From Dyadobacter frigoris (GTDB lineage Bacteria; Bacteroidota; Bacteroidia; Cytophagales; Spirosomataceae): a stretch of DNA of 64,000 nucleotides. The stretch covers positions 147,652 to 211,651 of the forward strand of contig NZ_SZVO01000013.1 of NCBI RefSeq assembly GCF_005280585.1, in the 5' to 3' direction. The notes under the pieces were generated by a model. That model was not told the origin of the DNA. It searched no databases and saw only the letters and a list, made by a program, of their open reading frames with translations. This document shows, in pieces, positions 1 through 8,273 of the stretch (its first letter is position 1; the number at the start of each line of letters is the position of its first letter). The position numbers and the translations under genes were made by a program.

Positions 1-156
1 TGGGCTTATGCCGGTTTTTTTATTAATTTCTTTTCGGCATTCCTCTCACATTATATGATAGGCGACCCGGTATCCAACCAGATAACACCGCTTGTCCTCC
101 TCTTGCTATTGGTGGTATCGTATGTTACTTTTCATAAAGTAATAATCAAAAAATAG
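1..156 (+). CDS. DoxX-like membrane protein, C-terminal fragment
   Basis: Frame 1 is open from the first base to a TAG at 154-156 and encodes 51 residues, so the gene starts outside the window. The visible part holds two hydrophobic stretches separated by a short polar loop containing SHYMIGDP, followed by PLVLLLLLVVSY and a lysine-rich end. An A-Y-A-G-F-F helix, an S-H-x-x-x-G-D loop and a final helix is the usual C-terminus of the four-helix DoxX family of Bacteroidetes inner-membrane proteins. The family call rests on this pattern alone; function is unknown. It converges on the sulfatase gene with an 18-base gap. Confidence 0.6.
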   Translation, partial: WAYAGFFINFFSAFLSHYMIGDPVSNQITPLVLLLLLVVSYVTFHKVIIKK

Positions 157-174
157 TATTAATCCAATCTCAGA

Positions 175-1608
175 TCATTCTGAGACAAGTTTTGGCAATG
201 ATTTCCACCAGGCCAATAATTTATCTTTTAGTTCACTGGTCAGTTTGGGCTGAGCAGTTTCAAGATTGGACGTTTCATTTTTGTCTTTGACGATATTATA
301 AAGCTGCACATCGCTACCATCACTATTCATCAAAAGTTTATAATCTCCGGATCGTACAGCCAGATTTGGACTTTTATCCTGTCCTTTCGGATATGCATAA
401 GCCATGTTATTCCTTCCGTACTCCCAAAAAATATCCTTTTGCCTTACGGAAGGTTTTCCGGTAAATAAGGAGCTTCTGTCTGCGCCATCGCCTTTATAAC
501 TACGTGGCAATGACACACCCGACATTTTAGCCAGGGAAGGCAACAAATCCAGCGCGGTCAATACCGAAATATCATCCGTTTTGCCTGCCGGAATATGACC
601 AGGCCAGCTGATAATGAAAGGCATTCTTGTACCACCCTCATAAAGCGAAAGCTTGGATCCTCTTAAACCGGCAGCCCTACTTCCTTTAAAACTGGGTAAC
701 GGACCATTATCACTAGTGAAAATAATGATCGTATTCTTATCCTCTCCTATTTCTTTCAGTCCGTCCAACAATCGCCCGATCTGCACGTCGTATTCCTTCA
801 AAACCAATTTAAATGCTTCTTCTTCTTGTGGGTTTATCGGAAACTTACCCGTATATTCTGTCTCGGTTCCGGGTACCCAAGGCGTGTGAACATCATCCGG
901 CCAAAGATTGACAAAACAAGGCTGGCCTTTGTGCTGCTGCATAAAAGCCAGTGTTTTATCGACAAAATACTGCGTCCGATCCCATCTTTTGATGCTGTCC
1001 TTATCCGACCATATCCAGTTTGTTGCAGTCAATGCCGGATCCGGATCAGGACTTTCATAAGTACTGGCATGGGCATCAAATCCGTATTTTTCAAAACCCG
1101 GCACGTTCGCTACATCTCTTCCTCCGCCCATGTGCCATTTCCCAAAATGACCTGTGGCATACCCTGCATTTTTAAAAAACTTCGCTACTGTAGGTGCTTC
1201 TGTGTTAAGAAAATCAATTTGTTCAGCATCCTTATTATGTTTTTTATTGTCAAGATACGTTGTAAAATTCCATCTTCCCGGATACATGCCCGTTAGTAAA
1301 CCCGTTCTGGATGGTGAGCAAATTGGTGCCGCACTGTAATATTGTGTAAGTTTTAAACCTTGTTTTGCTATCCGGTCGATGTTCGGCGTAGGAACAAAAT
1401 TACCGCCAAAAGTTCCTACATCACTAAATCCCATATCGTCGGTCAGGATGATAATGATGTTTGGCTGTTTTGTCTTTTCAGCTGGTTTTTTCTGTGCGTT
1501 TGCAATAAATCCATTGATCAAACCAAGGATTATTATTCCTGAAAATATTCTAAACTTAGACATGTATTTTGCTGAAAATTTCGGTTTCACAATCCATTTA
1601 ATTGCCAT
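175..1608 (-). CDS. Sulfatase (arylsulfatase family), exported
   Basis: This 477-residue protein is a type I sulfatase that should remove sulfate esters from an organic substrate in the periplasm or at the cell surface. After a hydrophobic export segment (about residues 16-38) it carries the N-terminal metal site ILTDDMG (residues 55-60) and the signature CSPSRTGLLTG, in which Cys97 would be converted to formylglycine. Further on are the family motifs GKWHMG and FTSDNG. Met16 (1563) may be the true start because the signal peptide begins there. The stop codon of the peptidase-like gene lies 2 bases upstream, so the two are probably co-translated. No maturase is visible in the window. The substrate cannot be told from sequence. 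Confidence 0.9.
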   Translation of the reverse strand: MAIKWIVKPKFSAKYMSKFRIFSGIIILGLINGFIANAQKKPAEKTKQPNIIIILTDDMGFSDVGTFGGNFVPTPNIDRIAKQGLKLTQYYSAAPICSPSRTGLLTGMYPGRWNFTTYLDNKKHNKDAEQIDFLNTEAPTVAKFFKNAGYATGHFGKWHMGGGRDVANVPGFEKYGFDAHASTYESPDPDPALTATNWIWSDKDSIKRWDRTQYFVDKTLAFMQQHKGQPCFVNLWPDDVHTPWVPGTETEYTGKFPINPQEEEAFKLVLKEYDVQIGRLLDGLKEIGEDKNTIIIFTSDNGPLPSFKGSRAAGLRGSKLSLYEGGTRMPFIISWPGHIPAGKTDDISVLTALDLLPSLAKMSGVSLPRSYKGDGADRSSLFTGKPSVRQKDIFWEYGRNNMAYAYPKGQDKSPNLAVRSGDYKLLMNSDGSDVQLYNIVKDKNETSNLETAQPKLTSELKDKLLAWWKSLPKLVSE

Positions 1609-1610
1609 AA

Positions 1611-2903
1611 TCAGATTTTATCTTTACCCAGCTCAGTCTCAATAACTTGTTTGATCGCATTCGCCATTTCTTCCAGCAAAGCGGGCGAAGTTGTTGATGC
1701 GTCGTCCAGTTTGGTATGAAATAATGGGAAAGAAGAAGTACCTACAAAACCTATAAAAGGCGAGTAACCCTGCTTTTGAGCGACAACCAATTCACCATAA
1801 GCCTTATCTTTTACTTGCTGAATAGCGATACTACCGAAAGCTTGATTTACGGAATTCCCAACATTACCCGCGAAATAAACAATTCGTTTATTATCAGCAA
1901 TTGCCTGACGAACCAATCCTTTATCTGATTTAGTATAAGAGTAAGTAGCAAAGCTTGCACCCAAATGAACCCATAAACGCACGTCGGCTGGCTTTGGCGC
2001 TTTTTCATGAAGGAATATGTGTGTACCCTGATGTTGAGCAAGTTCATGCCCTGAGTTCCCTGTGAATATAAATTTGTAAGGAAGTTTTTTTTCAGCAACC
2101 CATTTAGCCAGCGCATTGAAGGTCGCAATACCAGGTCCCCGCTCTCCACCACAGGTAAACCAGCCACTGATCGGTGTGGAAATAATAATCGTCTTGTCGC
2201 CGCTTCCGAAAGTTCCCTGAATATTTCTAGCCGTTACTTTTTTCAATTTTCCTGTTATTGTCAAGGTTGCGAAACCATGCGTTGTCAGATTCGCAATATC
2301 CTTAGGAGCGACCTGCACGACGGGTATAGGGTAAGAAACTCCGGGCAGTGTATTGATGGCGGCAATTTCGCCAGCTGCATTATCGGCAACAAGTATAATG
2401 GCCTTTGCCCCAGCGTCGATTATTTTCTTAATTTCCGCTGCATTTTCCTCATCCATAAAACTGAACGATCTTTCCTTTGACTGCTGATTAATCCAGACAA
2501 TCTTACCAGAAAAATCCCGGGCATCTTTATTTGCTTCTACAAGTTGCGATGTAATATTTACCCCGGCATTAAGCACTGGCCAAACCGGGAAAATTTCGAT
2601 TGACCTTTTCCCAATTTTCAATTGGGTTTTTTCAGGAAAAAACTGCTCTACCGGAAAAGTTACATATTCTGTTTTGAAACCATTTTTACCGAGAATTTCT
2701 TTGATCCATTCGGACGTTTTATTGTCGCCTTCCGTTCCTGTGCGGTGAATGCCAAAGTTTACATACCGAACTACATCAGCATATAGATCAGCGCCTTGAA
2801 ATATTTCCTGACCCGCTTGCTGCGCCGGGGAATGATAGGAATAAAAAGTAAGGAGAAGAAAAATAGCCAAATCGTTGGTCGCGAACCGCTTCATGTTTGT
2901 CAT
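1611..2903 (-). CDS. M28-peptidase-like exported protein with degenerate metal site
   Basis: A 430-residue exported protein (signal peptide about residues 4-27; Met4 at 2894 is an equally good start). The middle resembles a protease-associated (PA) insert (about 110-215, DFSGKIVWINQ to GVSYPIPVVQVA), and the rest has the layout of M28 zinc aminopeptidases. However, the usual H-x-D and D-D-x-A-S-G metal ligands are replaced by STPISG and GGERGPG, while a late histidine region (FHTKLDD) is kept. I therefore infer a peptidase fold with impaired or altered metal binding, perhaps a binding protein. It heads a two-gene unit with the sulfatase. The family assignment is from motif layout only. Confidence 0.6.
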   Translation of the reverse strand: MTNMKRFATNDLAIFLLLTFYSYHSPAQQAGQEIFQGADLYADVVRYVNFGIHRTGTEGDNKTSEWIKEILGKNGFKTEYVTFPVEQFFPEKTQLKIGKRSIEIFPVWPVLNAGVNITSQLVEANKDARDFSGKIVWINQQSKERSFSFMDEENAAEIKKIIDAGAKAIILVADNAAGEIAAINTLPGVSYPIPVVQVAPKDIANLTTHGFATLTITGKLKKVTARNIQGTFGSGDKTIIISTPISGWFTCGGERGPGIATFNALAKWVAEKKLPYKFIFTGNSGHELAQHQGTHIFLHEKAPKPADVRLWVHLGASFATYSYTKSDKGLVRQAIADNKRIVYFAGNVGNSVNQAFGSIAIQQVKDKAYGELVVAQKQGYSPFIGFVGTSSFPLFHTKLDDASTTSPALLEEMANAIKQVIETELGKDKI

Positions 2904-3489
2904 AAATGTTTACCGGATAAATTGATCAATAGGCAAAGACAGACCAAAAATGGCCGCTAAAATAAGGTAGAGATCCGCCACGATTTTCGAAGATTTTGAA
3001 AAGGAAAACAGGCATACCATTAATACATATTCTTGTTGGTGGCTGGCAAAAAGTATATATAGTCTACTAGCCTAATAGGCAAATTAAGCTATTTAATTTA
3101 TCCTTATCAAGAAGGAGAAGAGAATGTTGAAAATTTGCTTGTTTATTTGTCATTTTGATTCATTTCCCAGCTTTATTTTCCAAAAATGATACAGCTGGCG
3201 AAGGAATTACCCAACATAAACAATGCTTACGATCGTCATTGCCGGCAGTGTTTTTTTGATGTATTAGAGGCAACTTGCAAGGAAGTTCTGAGAAAATAAA
3301 TCAATATAGAATCGGAATAAAATACTCAAAATCCCGCCAATTTTTCTTCACAGCAATCCGTCCGTTACAATTCTTAAACCAATTTTTAACGCGGATTCTC
3401 CACTCTTCCCCGTCATTTGTCGGACAAAACGCCTGTTTTATAAAATACCTTTGTCGAACTATTAGTCACAATAAAAGGTCAAATCATCA
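2904..3489. other. Intergenic region without recognisable gene
   Basis: AT-rich spacer between the divergent peptidase-like gene and the small ORF at 3490. It must hold promoters for both directions, but I could not pick out a convincing -33/-7 pair. An open frame at 3275-3493 has no family resemblance and atypical composition, so it is not called. Confidence 0.5.
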
Positions 3490-3780
3490 ATGAAAAAAGC
3501 AGAGGCAATACGATCATCACCTGTTGGGGGTGTAACGCAACGGATCGATTCTAAAATAATTTATCCGGCTATTTACGTTTTTAAAACAAATATAAGGGAA
3601 GCTGATCAGGGAAAAAATTTAACGAAAATACTCCATTCACATTTTCCAGGCAGTGAAATCAGTTTCGATCTTGGAGACTGTGACAAAGTACTTCGCATCA
3701 AACATTACGGAACTTTTGCATCCCAGGCAGTTGATATTTTAAACCATCATGGCTTTGATTGTGAAGAATTACTTGATTAA
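3490..3780 (+). CDS. Small ferredoxin-like (HMA-like) protein without CxxC
   Basis: A 96-residue soluble protein of unknown function. From about residue 26 the pattern of alternating strands and helices (IYVFKTNI, a helix with ILHSHF, ISFDLGDCDKVLRI, a helix, then FDCEELLD) resembles the small beta-alpha-beta fold of heavy-metal-associated proteins. The metal-binding CxxC is absent, so metal binding is not supported. It lies 41 bases upstream of the siderophore-interacting protein gene on the same strand, which suggests co-transcription and a possible link to iron handling; that link is inference. Confidence 0.5.
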   Translation: MKKAEAIRSSPVGGVTQRIDSKIIYPAIYVFKTNIREADQGKNLTKILHSHFPGSEISFDLGDCDKVLRIKHYGTFASQAVDILNHHGFDCEELLD

Positions 3781-3821
3781 AGAAAAATTAAGCGGGCAAA
3801 GAATAATTAACTAAGAATACA

Positions 3822-4520
3822 ATGACAAACGGACTAAAAAAAGCAGTTTTTAATCTCATGGATAAAGCCTTTACCCAGGAAGGGTTTGTATTGGCTATCA
3901 GGAAATGGCAACCGGAAATGATGTACGAAATTGATCTGCATTTACCAGAGGTCGATATGAACAAGTGGAACACTATACCACGCCTAAAATGCAAGGTTGC
4001 CGAATTTGAATACCGGGATTATACCCCGGCAAAATGGGATGTTGAAAAAAGAATTTGCACCATGCTCATTGAAACAGAACATAATGGACACGGAAGTGCC
4101 TGGACAAAAAATTTACAGGCAGGGGATACAATTCTTTTTGCACCTGCACACGCTGCCCAATTACCTTCAAGGCCGGGAAAAATTGTATGTTTTGGAGACG
4201 GCAGCGCGTTGGGACATTTTCTTGCGCTTAAACAATTGACAAACAGGAATGAGTATCCTTTCGAGGCCGTTATATTTCTAAATGAAGATTATACACTTCC
4301 TGACTATTTTAAAAACAAAAACCCTGAATTTAAGTTTGTGATGATGCCCGGTGCCAATAGTCTTGACAGCTTAAATCAATTTTCTGAAAATAAAAGAATG
4401 TCAGATTACACTGCTGTATATATTGCCGGCTTTATCCCGATGGTAACTGGACTGAGAAAGATCTTAAAAAAGAATCCATATCTTACGGCCAAAATATTTG
4501 CACATGGTTTCTGGTCTTAA
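3822..4520 (+). CDS. Siderophore-interacting protein (FAD/NAD(P)H ferric reductase family)
   Basis: This 232-residue cytoplasmic protein matches the siderophore-interacting (SIP/ViuB-like) flavoprotein family, which reduces ferric siderophores to release iron. The first half contains the FAD-binding barrel pattern with Y-R-D-Y-T-P (about residues 66-71), followed by H-N-G-H-G-S-A-W-T and a GDTILFAP segment. The second half is the NAD(P)H-binding-like domain beginning IVCFGDGSALGHFLAL. Length is close to the family norm. An AraC regulator gene follows after 10 bases, so the two probably form an operon. No siderophore receptor is visible in the window. Confidence 0.8.
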   Translation: MTNGLKKAVFNLMDKAFTQEGFVLAIRKWQPEMMYEIDLHLPEVDMNKWNTIPRLKCKVAEFEYRDYTPAKWDVEKRICTMLIETEHNGHGSAWTKNLQAGDTILFAPAHAAQLPSRPGKIVCFGDGSALGHFLALKQLTNRNEYPFEAVIFLNEDYTLPDYFKNKNPEFKFVMMPGANSLDSLNQFSENKRMSDYTAVYIAGFIPMVTGLRKILKKNPYLTAKIFAHGFWS

Positions 4521-4530
4521 TTTTAAAGGA

Positions 4531-5406
4531 ATGTCAGAAAAAATACCGATTTATCAATTCGACGAATTTGCTGAAAAAGGATCTGATATTTTTCTTTTCC
4601 ATTTTTCAGCAGCAGAAATTTTTCAATTTGCAACGGAAGCCTCCGTACCTCACCGCCACGACCATTATTGCTGTTTTTTTGTTGAAAATGGAAATATGGA
4701 TTTCATGATCGATTTCAAGCCTGTGATAATTAACAAACAATCAATGTTGATTTCTTATCCGGGACAGGTTCATGAAGTTGTAAAACATCAAACCTGCAAC
4801 GGTTGGGTTTTGGCCTTCGATGCGAAACTGATAAATGAAAACGCAAAGCTGATCATAGAAGAATCGCTGACAAAAATAGCGCTCATATCGTTAAATGATG
4901 ACGAACGCGATTGGTTTAAAAAACTTTTTGAGCTCATACATTCTGTTATTAACACAAACAAAAAAGCCCTGTTTCAGGCGCAGCTGACAAGATCGTTGCT
5001 GGATTCTTTTATTTATCAGGCTTCTGTTTTATACCAGGTACAGGAAAATACACGCATTCAGGAATTCTCATCCCGGAATATTGACATCACTAAGAAGTTT
5101 CGTCAGCTATTACAAAAAAACTTTAAAACCATGAAGAAGCCGTCAGAATATGCTGAGAAAATGAATTTTTCGGTAAGTTATCTGAACGACACAGTTAAAG
5201 CAGTAACAGGATTTCCATTAACTTATTTTATACAGCAGGAAGTTGTCAATGAAGCACAACGATTACTATATTATTCCGAACTGAGTATTAAAGAAGTTGC
5301 CTATAATCTGGGCTACGAAGATGATAAATATTTCATCCGCCTGTTTGGTAAAAGTACGGGCTCCTCCCCTGCAATTTTCCGCAAAAACAAAATAGGAAGG
5401 CGTTAA
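4531..5406 (+). CDS. AraC-family transcriptional regulator
   Basis: A 291-residue regulator with an N-terminal cupin-like sensing domain (about residues 1-150; VPHRHDHYCCFFVENG is the typical strand) and a C-terminal AraC double helix-turn-helix (about 195-285; SVSYLNDTVKAVTGF then SIKEVAYNLGYEDDKYFIRLFGKSTGSSP). The ATG at 4531 is chosen over one at 4498, which would overlap the upstream gene; 4531 lies 10 bases after that gene's stop. The ligand is unknown. Being co-directional with the siderophore-interacting protein it may control iron or redox functions, but this is only suggested by position. Confidence 0.85.
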   Translation: MSEKIPIYQFDEFAEKGSDIFLFHFSAAEIFQFATEASVPHRHDHYCCFFVENGNMDFMIDFKPVIINKQSMLISYPGQVHEVVKHQTCNGWVLAFDAKLINENAKLIIEESLTKIALISLNDDERDWFKKLFELIHSVINTNKKALFQAQLTRSLLDSFIYQASVLYQVQENTRIQEFSSRNIDITKKFRQLLQKNFKTMKKPSEYAEKMNFSVSYLNDTVKAVTGFPLTYFIQQEVVNEAQRLLYYSELSIKEVAYNLGYEDDKYFIRLFGKSTGSSPAIFRKNKIGRR

Positions 5407-6029
5407 AAAAAATCATGATAAACACAAGCTTAAACTTCTTCCTGAAATTTCAACAGCCGAATAATAACTCGACAAACAATTTCCTTGAACCCGTTTAACA
5501 GGTTTCCTGTGAGCATAATATTAAAAAAACAAAGTCTTCACTATAAAAAACACCCCCGAACTCCTGTTTCGTTTTAAATCAGGATAAGAGCTCATGAATT
5601 TTTGAAAAAAAAGGGAATTTCAAGATTCATGGAATACATTTTATCCAATAATTTCAACTCATTACAAACCAGTTTCATTGAATTCTTATACTTTTGGGAT
5701 TTCGTCAAAGATTCACTCATTCCCTCACTTTCTTAATTTGACTGCTCCAAAACTTCAAGACGTATATACTTATAAGTAAGTTTTTACCATTAAGGGTATT
5801 ACTTGGTCATAAATTCTTTAAAATATTTTTTTATAAATCTGATAGTGAGATATATAGCATTTTCAACTTCTATTGTAGCTGATGTTTTACTTATTATTAT
5901 TTTTTAATGTAGAAATTACCGGCGCATTAGCCAAAATTCGACTACCGGATAATAACAGGTTCACTTTTTAGCATTGATAGTAAGACGCAGAATGCTACCT
6001 TTGAATAGTAATTTTAATGCTCGGCAACT
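5407..6029. other. AT-rich intergenic region upstream of the T6SS locus
   Basis: About 620 bases with no credible coding frame. The distal end holds the promoter described at 5974-6003. The palindrome ACTTATAAGT near 5770 and a GGGTATT similar to the repeats at 6741-6775 are present, but neither is strong enough alone to call a site. Confidence 0.5.
5974..6003 (+). promoter_or_regulatory. Bacteroidetes-type promoter for the LuxR-type regulator
   Basis: TTG at 5974-5976, a 19-base spacer and TACCTTTG at 5996-6003 match the Bacteroidetes primary-sigma consensus (-33 TTTG, 19 bases, -7 TAnnTTTG). The predicted start of transcription falls about 20 bases before the ATG at 6030. Confidence 0.55.
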
Positions 6030-6680
6030 ATGGAACACTTCATCGCACATACGTTTCTTGTACATCCGCATCCGCTGGAATGTGAGGCGGTAGCGGACTG
6101 GCTGCGTAAAATATCCTATGTTGAATTGGTTGGCAAAGGCAGCTCGCTTGATCATCTTATTCAGCTTCCCTATCTGAAAGACATTGACGTCATTGTTTTA
6201 TTTGCTCATCAGACTGAGAACGTCGCGGAAAAAATCCTGAAAATAAGAAAGCTTCATCCAAGGTTAAAATTCCTGTTGCTGGCACCAAGTCCGTCGTCTG
6301 AATCTGTGCGTGAGGTTGTCCGTTCAGGGGTGAGTGGCTACATTGTTTTTGAATCAGAGCTCCATGAATGGGAACTTGCTTTCAGAGCTGTTTCGCAGGG
6401 AAGAGTTTATTACGGACAGGAGGTTATGTTAAGGCTGGCAGAAAGTTCTGTTGAAACTTTTATTCCCGAGCCTATTCCTACAACCAAGGATTTTTTAAGT
6501 AAAAGAGAAGTAGAAATTCTTAGACTCGTTGCAAATGAATATACAACAACCCGCATTGCCAGCGAGCTGTGTATCAGTGATAAAACAGTGGAAAGTCACC
6601 GCCGGAATTTGTTCCAAAAGCTAGGTGTAAAAAACTCAGTCGGTTTAACTAAGATTGCCGTCAGGATGGGCGTAGTTTAA
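6030..6680 (+). CDS. LuxR/NarL-type regulator with receiver lacking the phospho-acceptor Asp
   Basis: A 216-residue protein laid out as a NarL/FixJ response regulator: a receiver-like domain (about residues 5-125) and a C-terminal GerE helix-turn-helix (about 150-212; LSKREVEILRLVANEY then SDKTVESHRRNLFQKLGV). At the end of the third strand, where receivers have DVVLxD, this protein reads DVIVLFAHQ: the phosphorylated aspartate is missing. It is therefore probably a phosphorylation-independent or ligand-responsive regulator. It is the first gene of the T6SS region and is followed by a second LuxR-type HTH gene, so a role in T6SS control is likely but inferred. Confidence 0.85.
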   Translation: MEHFIAHTFLVHPHPLECEAVADWLRKISYVELVGKGSSLDHLIQLPYLKDIDVIVLFAHQTENVAEKILKIRKLHPRLKFLLLAPSPSSESVREVVRSGVSGYIVFESELHEWELAFRAVSQGRVYYGQEVMLRLAESSVETFIPEPIPTTKDFLSKREVEILRLVANEYTTTRIASELCISDKTVESHRRNLFQKLGVKNSVGLTKIAVRMGVV

Positions 6681-6740
6681 TTTTTTACATTACAATATCG
6701 TGGAAAACCCTTAAAACAAGCAGAAAAATCAGAATAAATA

Positions 6741-6775
6741 TCAGGGTATTTGTAAGTAAAATTCAGGGTATCTGT
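6741..6775 (+). promoter_or_regulatory. Tandem direct repeats TCAGGGTATYTGT, candidate activator site
   Basis: TCAGGGTATTTGT at 6741-6753 and TCAGGGTATCTGT at 6763-6775 differ at one base and start 22 bases apart, about two helical turns. They end just before a TTG at 6779 that could serve as the -33 element of the promoter for the 6826 gene. This is the geometry of a site for a DNA-binding activator such as one of the neighbouring LuxR-type proteins. Confidence 0.45.
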
Positions 6776-6778
6776 CGA

Positions 6779-6809
6779 TTGAATTAACACATTGAAGATT
6801 GCAACTTTG
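6779..6809 (+). promoter_or_regulatory. Possible promoter for the tssK operon
   Basis: TTG at 6779-6781, 20 bases, then CAACTTTG at 6802-6809. This is one base from the -7 consensus and one base from the ideal spacing, so it is a weak promoter that may depend on an activator bound to the repeats immediately upstream. Confidence 0.4.
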
Positions 6810-6825
6810 TCTAAGAGTTTTACTT

Positions 6826-7014
6826 ATGGAACTGACAAAGCGCGAACAGGAAATTTTGGACCTCATCATGGAGGAACTAAGCTCGAAGCAGATTGCTGAA
6901 AAGCTGGACATCAGTATTTCCACCGTTGAAACATACAGGCGAAGCCTTTTCAGGAAATTTGGAGTACGTACCGTTATCGGGCTTGTGAAAGCAGCCATGC
7001 GATTAAATAACTAA
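6826..7014 (+). CDS. Stand-alone LuxR/GerE helix-turn-helix protein
   Basis: A 62-residue protein consisting of almost nothing but a GerE-type DNA-binding domain: LTKREQEILDLIMEELSSK, IAEKLDISISTVETYRRSLFRKFGV, then a short tail. There is no sensory domain. The ATG at 6826 begins directly at the domain; an upstream TTG at 6799 falls inside the candidate promoter and is rejected. Its stop lies 19 bases before tssK, so it is likely the first gene of the T6SS operon and may be an autoregulator. It resembles the HTH of the 6030 protein, suggesting overlapping DNA targets or heterodimers. Confidence 0.75.
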   Translation: MELTKREQEILDLIMEELSSKQIAEKLDISISTVETYRRSLFRKFGVRTVIGLVKAAMRLNN

Positions 7015-7033
7015 CTGGCAATAATCTAAAAGT

Positions 7034-8197
7034 ATGGCAAAGTTTCAGCATTTGGCAGTGAATTGGGTCGATGGAATGAAGATATCCCGGCAGCATTTTG
7101 TTGAAACAGATCATTACCATACCGAACAGGTTCGACAGATGCAGGCTGCGATGCTAACACCGCATAATTATGGACTTTTGGTTGAAAAGGACGGCAGTGA
7201 ATCTTTGCAAATACAGATCCTGGGTGATGCCAGCCAGCAGATCCGGATTAAAGTAAGCAATTGTTTTGCGATCACTCCTGACGGAAGCCTGATCGGAATT
7301 AATCAAAGAAATGAACTGGTGTTTGATACTTCTCTGGGGCAAATTTTTGTCAAATATCATTTACAACCGAATCAAAACCAGATATTTTATATCATCATTA
7401 TTGTTAATTTGTTTGAAAGGGCACTCTTTGGCAGTCCGCTGGAAAATGAAATTCCAATGCGCCATCCATACACTTTGCCCGCTTACAGCATAGATGTGGT
7501 ACCGGCTGAAACGATCAACAGTCAGCAGTGGTCGGGCGGCGGACTGATCGTTGGAAAAATTGAATACATTAATACTGAATTAAAAGTAACAGGCGAATAT
7601 ATTCCCGCTTCACGGACCATAAAAAGTCATAAGGAATTAAAGGATTGGTATAACCGGTTTGGCACTTATTTGAATGATATTGAAACGTACGCATTCCGTA
7701 TTGTTCAGAAAATCAAAACAAAAAGTCAAAAAAGTGCTTTGTCTGATAGCATCCAAATACTCGTGGAAAGGCTAATAAATGTCATAGTTTCAAATAATGC
7801 AATATTTCAAAGATTGGTACCGTACCAATCGCCACTCGAAATGATCGTTTTGATGATTCAGTCTATTCAAAGTATCAGAGCGTCGCTGGAATGTCTGACC
7901 GATCGGGAAAAAGAAGAAGTGCTGGGTTATCTGGGTGAATGGGCGGAAGAATCACCTGGCGGACTTGAAAAACAGATTTTAAATGTAATTCAGGTTCCAT
8001 ACGATCATAATGAAATTGTTTCCAGCCTAAAAGTAATTGACAGTTTTTACAATATGTGGACCGCGTTATTTTTAAAGCTGAGTCAGTTGGAATTTATTGG
8101 AAAGCGAAAAGGACAGCAGGTTTTTATTATCGAAAGTCCGGTGCATGAAACTCCGGTTCAAGTTGAAAAACAGAAATCCAGATGGAGTCCTCTTTGA
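7034..8197 (+). CDS. tssK: T6SS baseplate protein TssK
   Basis: A 387-residue protein recognised as TssK of the Bacteroidetes T6SS. TssK links the cytoplasmic baseplate (TssE/F/G/VgrG) to the envelope complex. The N-terminus has the family pattern (VNWVDGMKISRQHFVETD, then HNYGLL), followed by a beta-rich shell domain with a conserved P-Y-T-L-P segment near residue 150 and a helical C-terminal half that in known TssK contacts the membrane complex. Length is slightly shorter than in Proteobacteria. It is the first structural gene after the two regulators, followed by tssO after 76 bases. Confidence 0.85.
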   Translation: MAKFQHLAVNWVDGMKISRQHFVETDHYHTEQVRQMQAAMLTPHNYGLLVEKDGSESLQIQILGDASQQIRIKVSNCFAITPDGSLIGINQRNELVFDTSLGQIFVKYHLQPNQNQIFYIIIIVNLFERALFGSPLENEIPMRHPYTLPAYSIDVVPAETINSQQWSGGGLIVGKIEYINTELKVTGEYIPASRTIKSHKELKDWYNRFGTYLNDIETYAFRIVQKIKTKSQKSALSDSIQILVERLINVIVSNNAIFQRLVPYQSPLEMIVLMIQSIQSIRASLECLTDREKEEVLGYLGEWAEESPGGLEKQILNVIQVPYDHNEIVSSLKVIDSFYNMWTALFLKLSQLEFIGKRKGQQVFIIESPVHETPVQVEKQKSRWSPL

Positions 8198-8273
8198 CTT
8201 TGATTTAAAGATTATTTTTTTAATCCGACGGCTTTTTGTCGTAAGGATAACGCTGCACTAAAATTAAAATATC

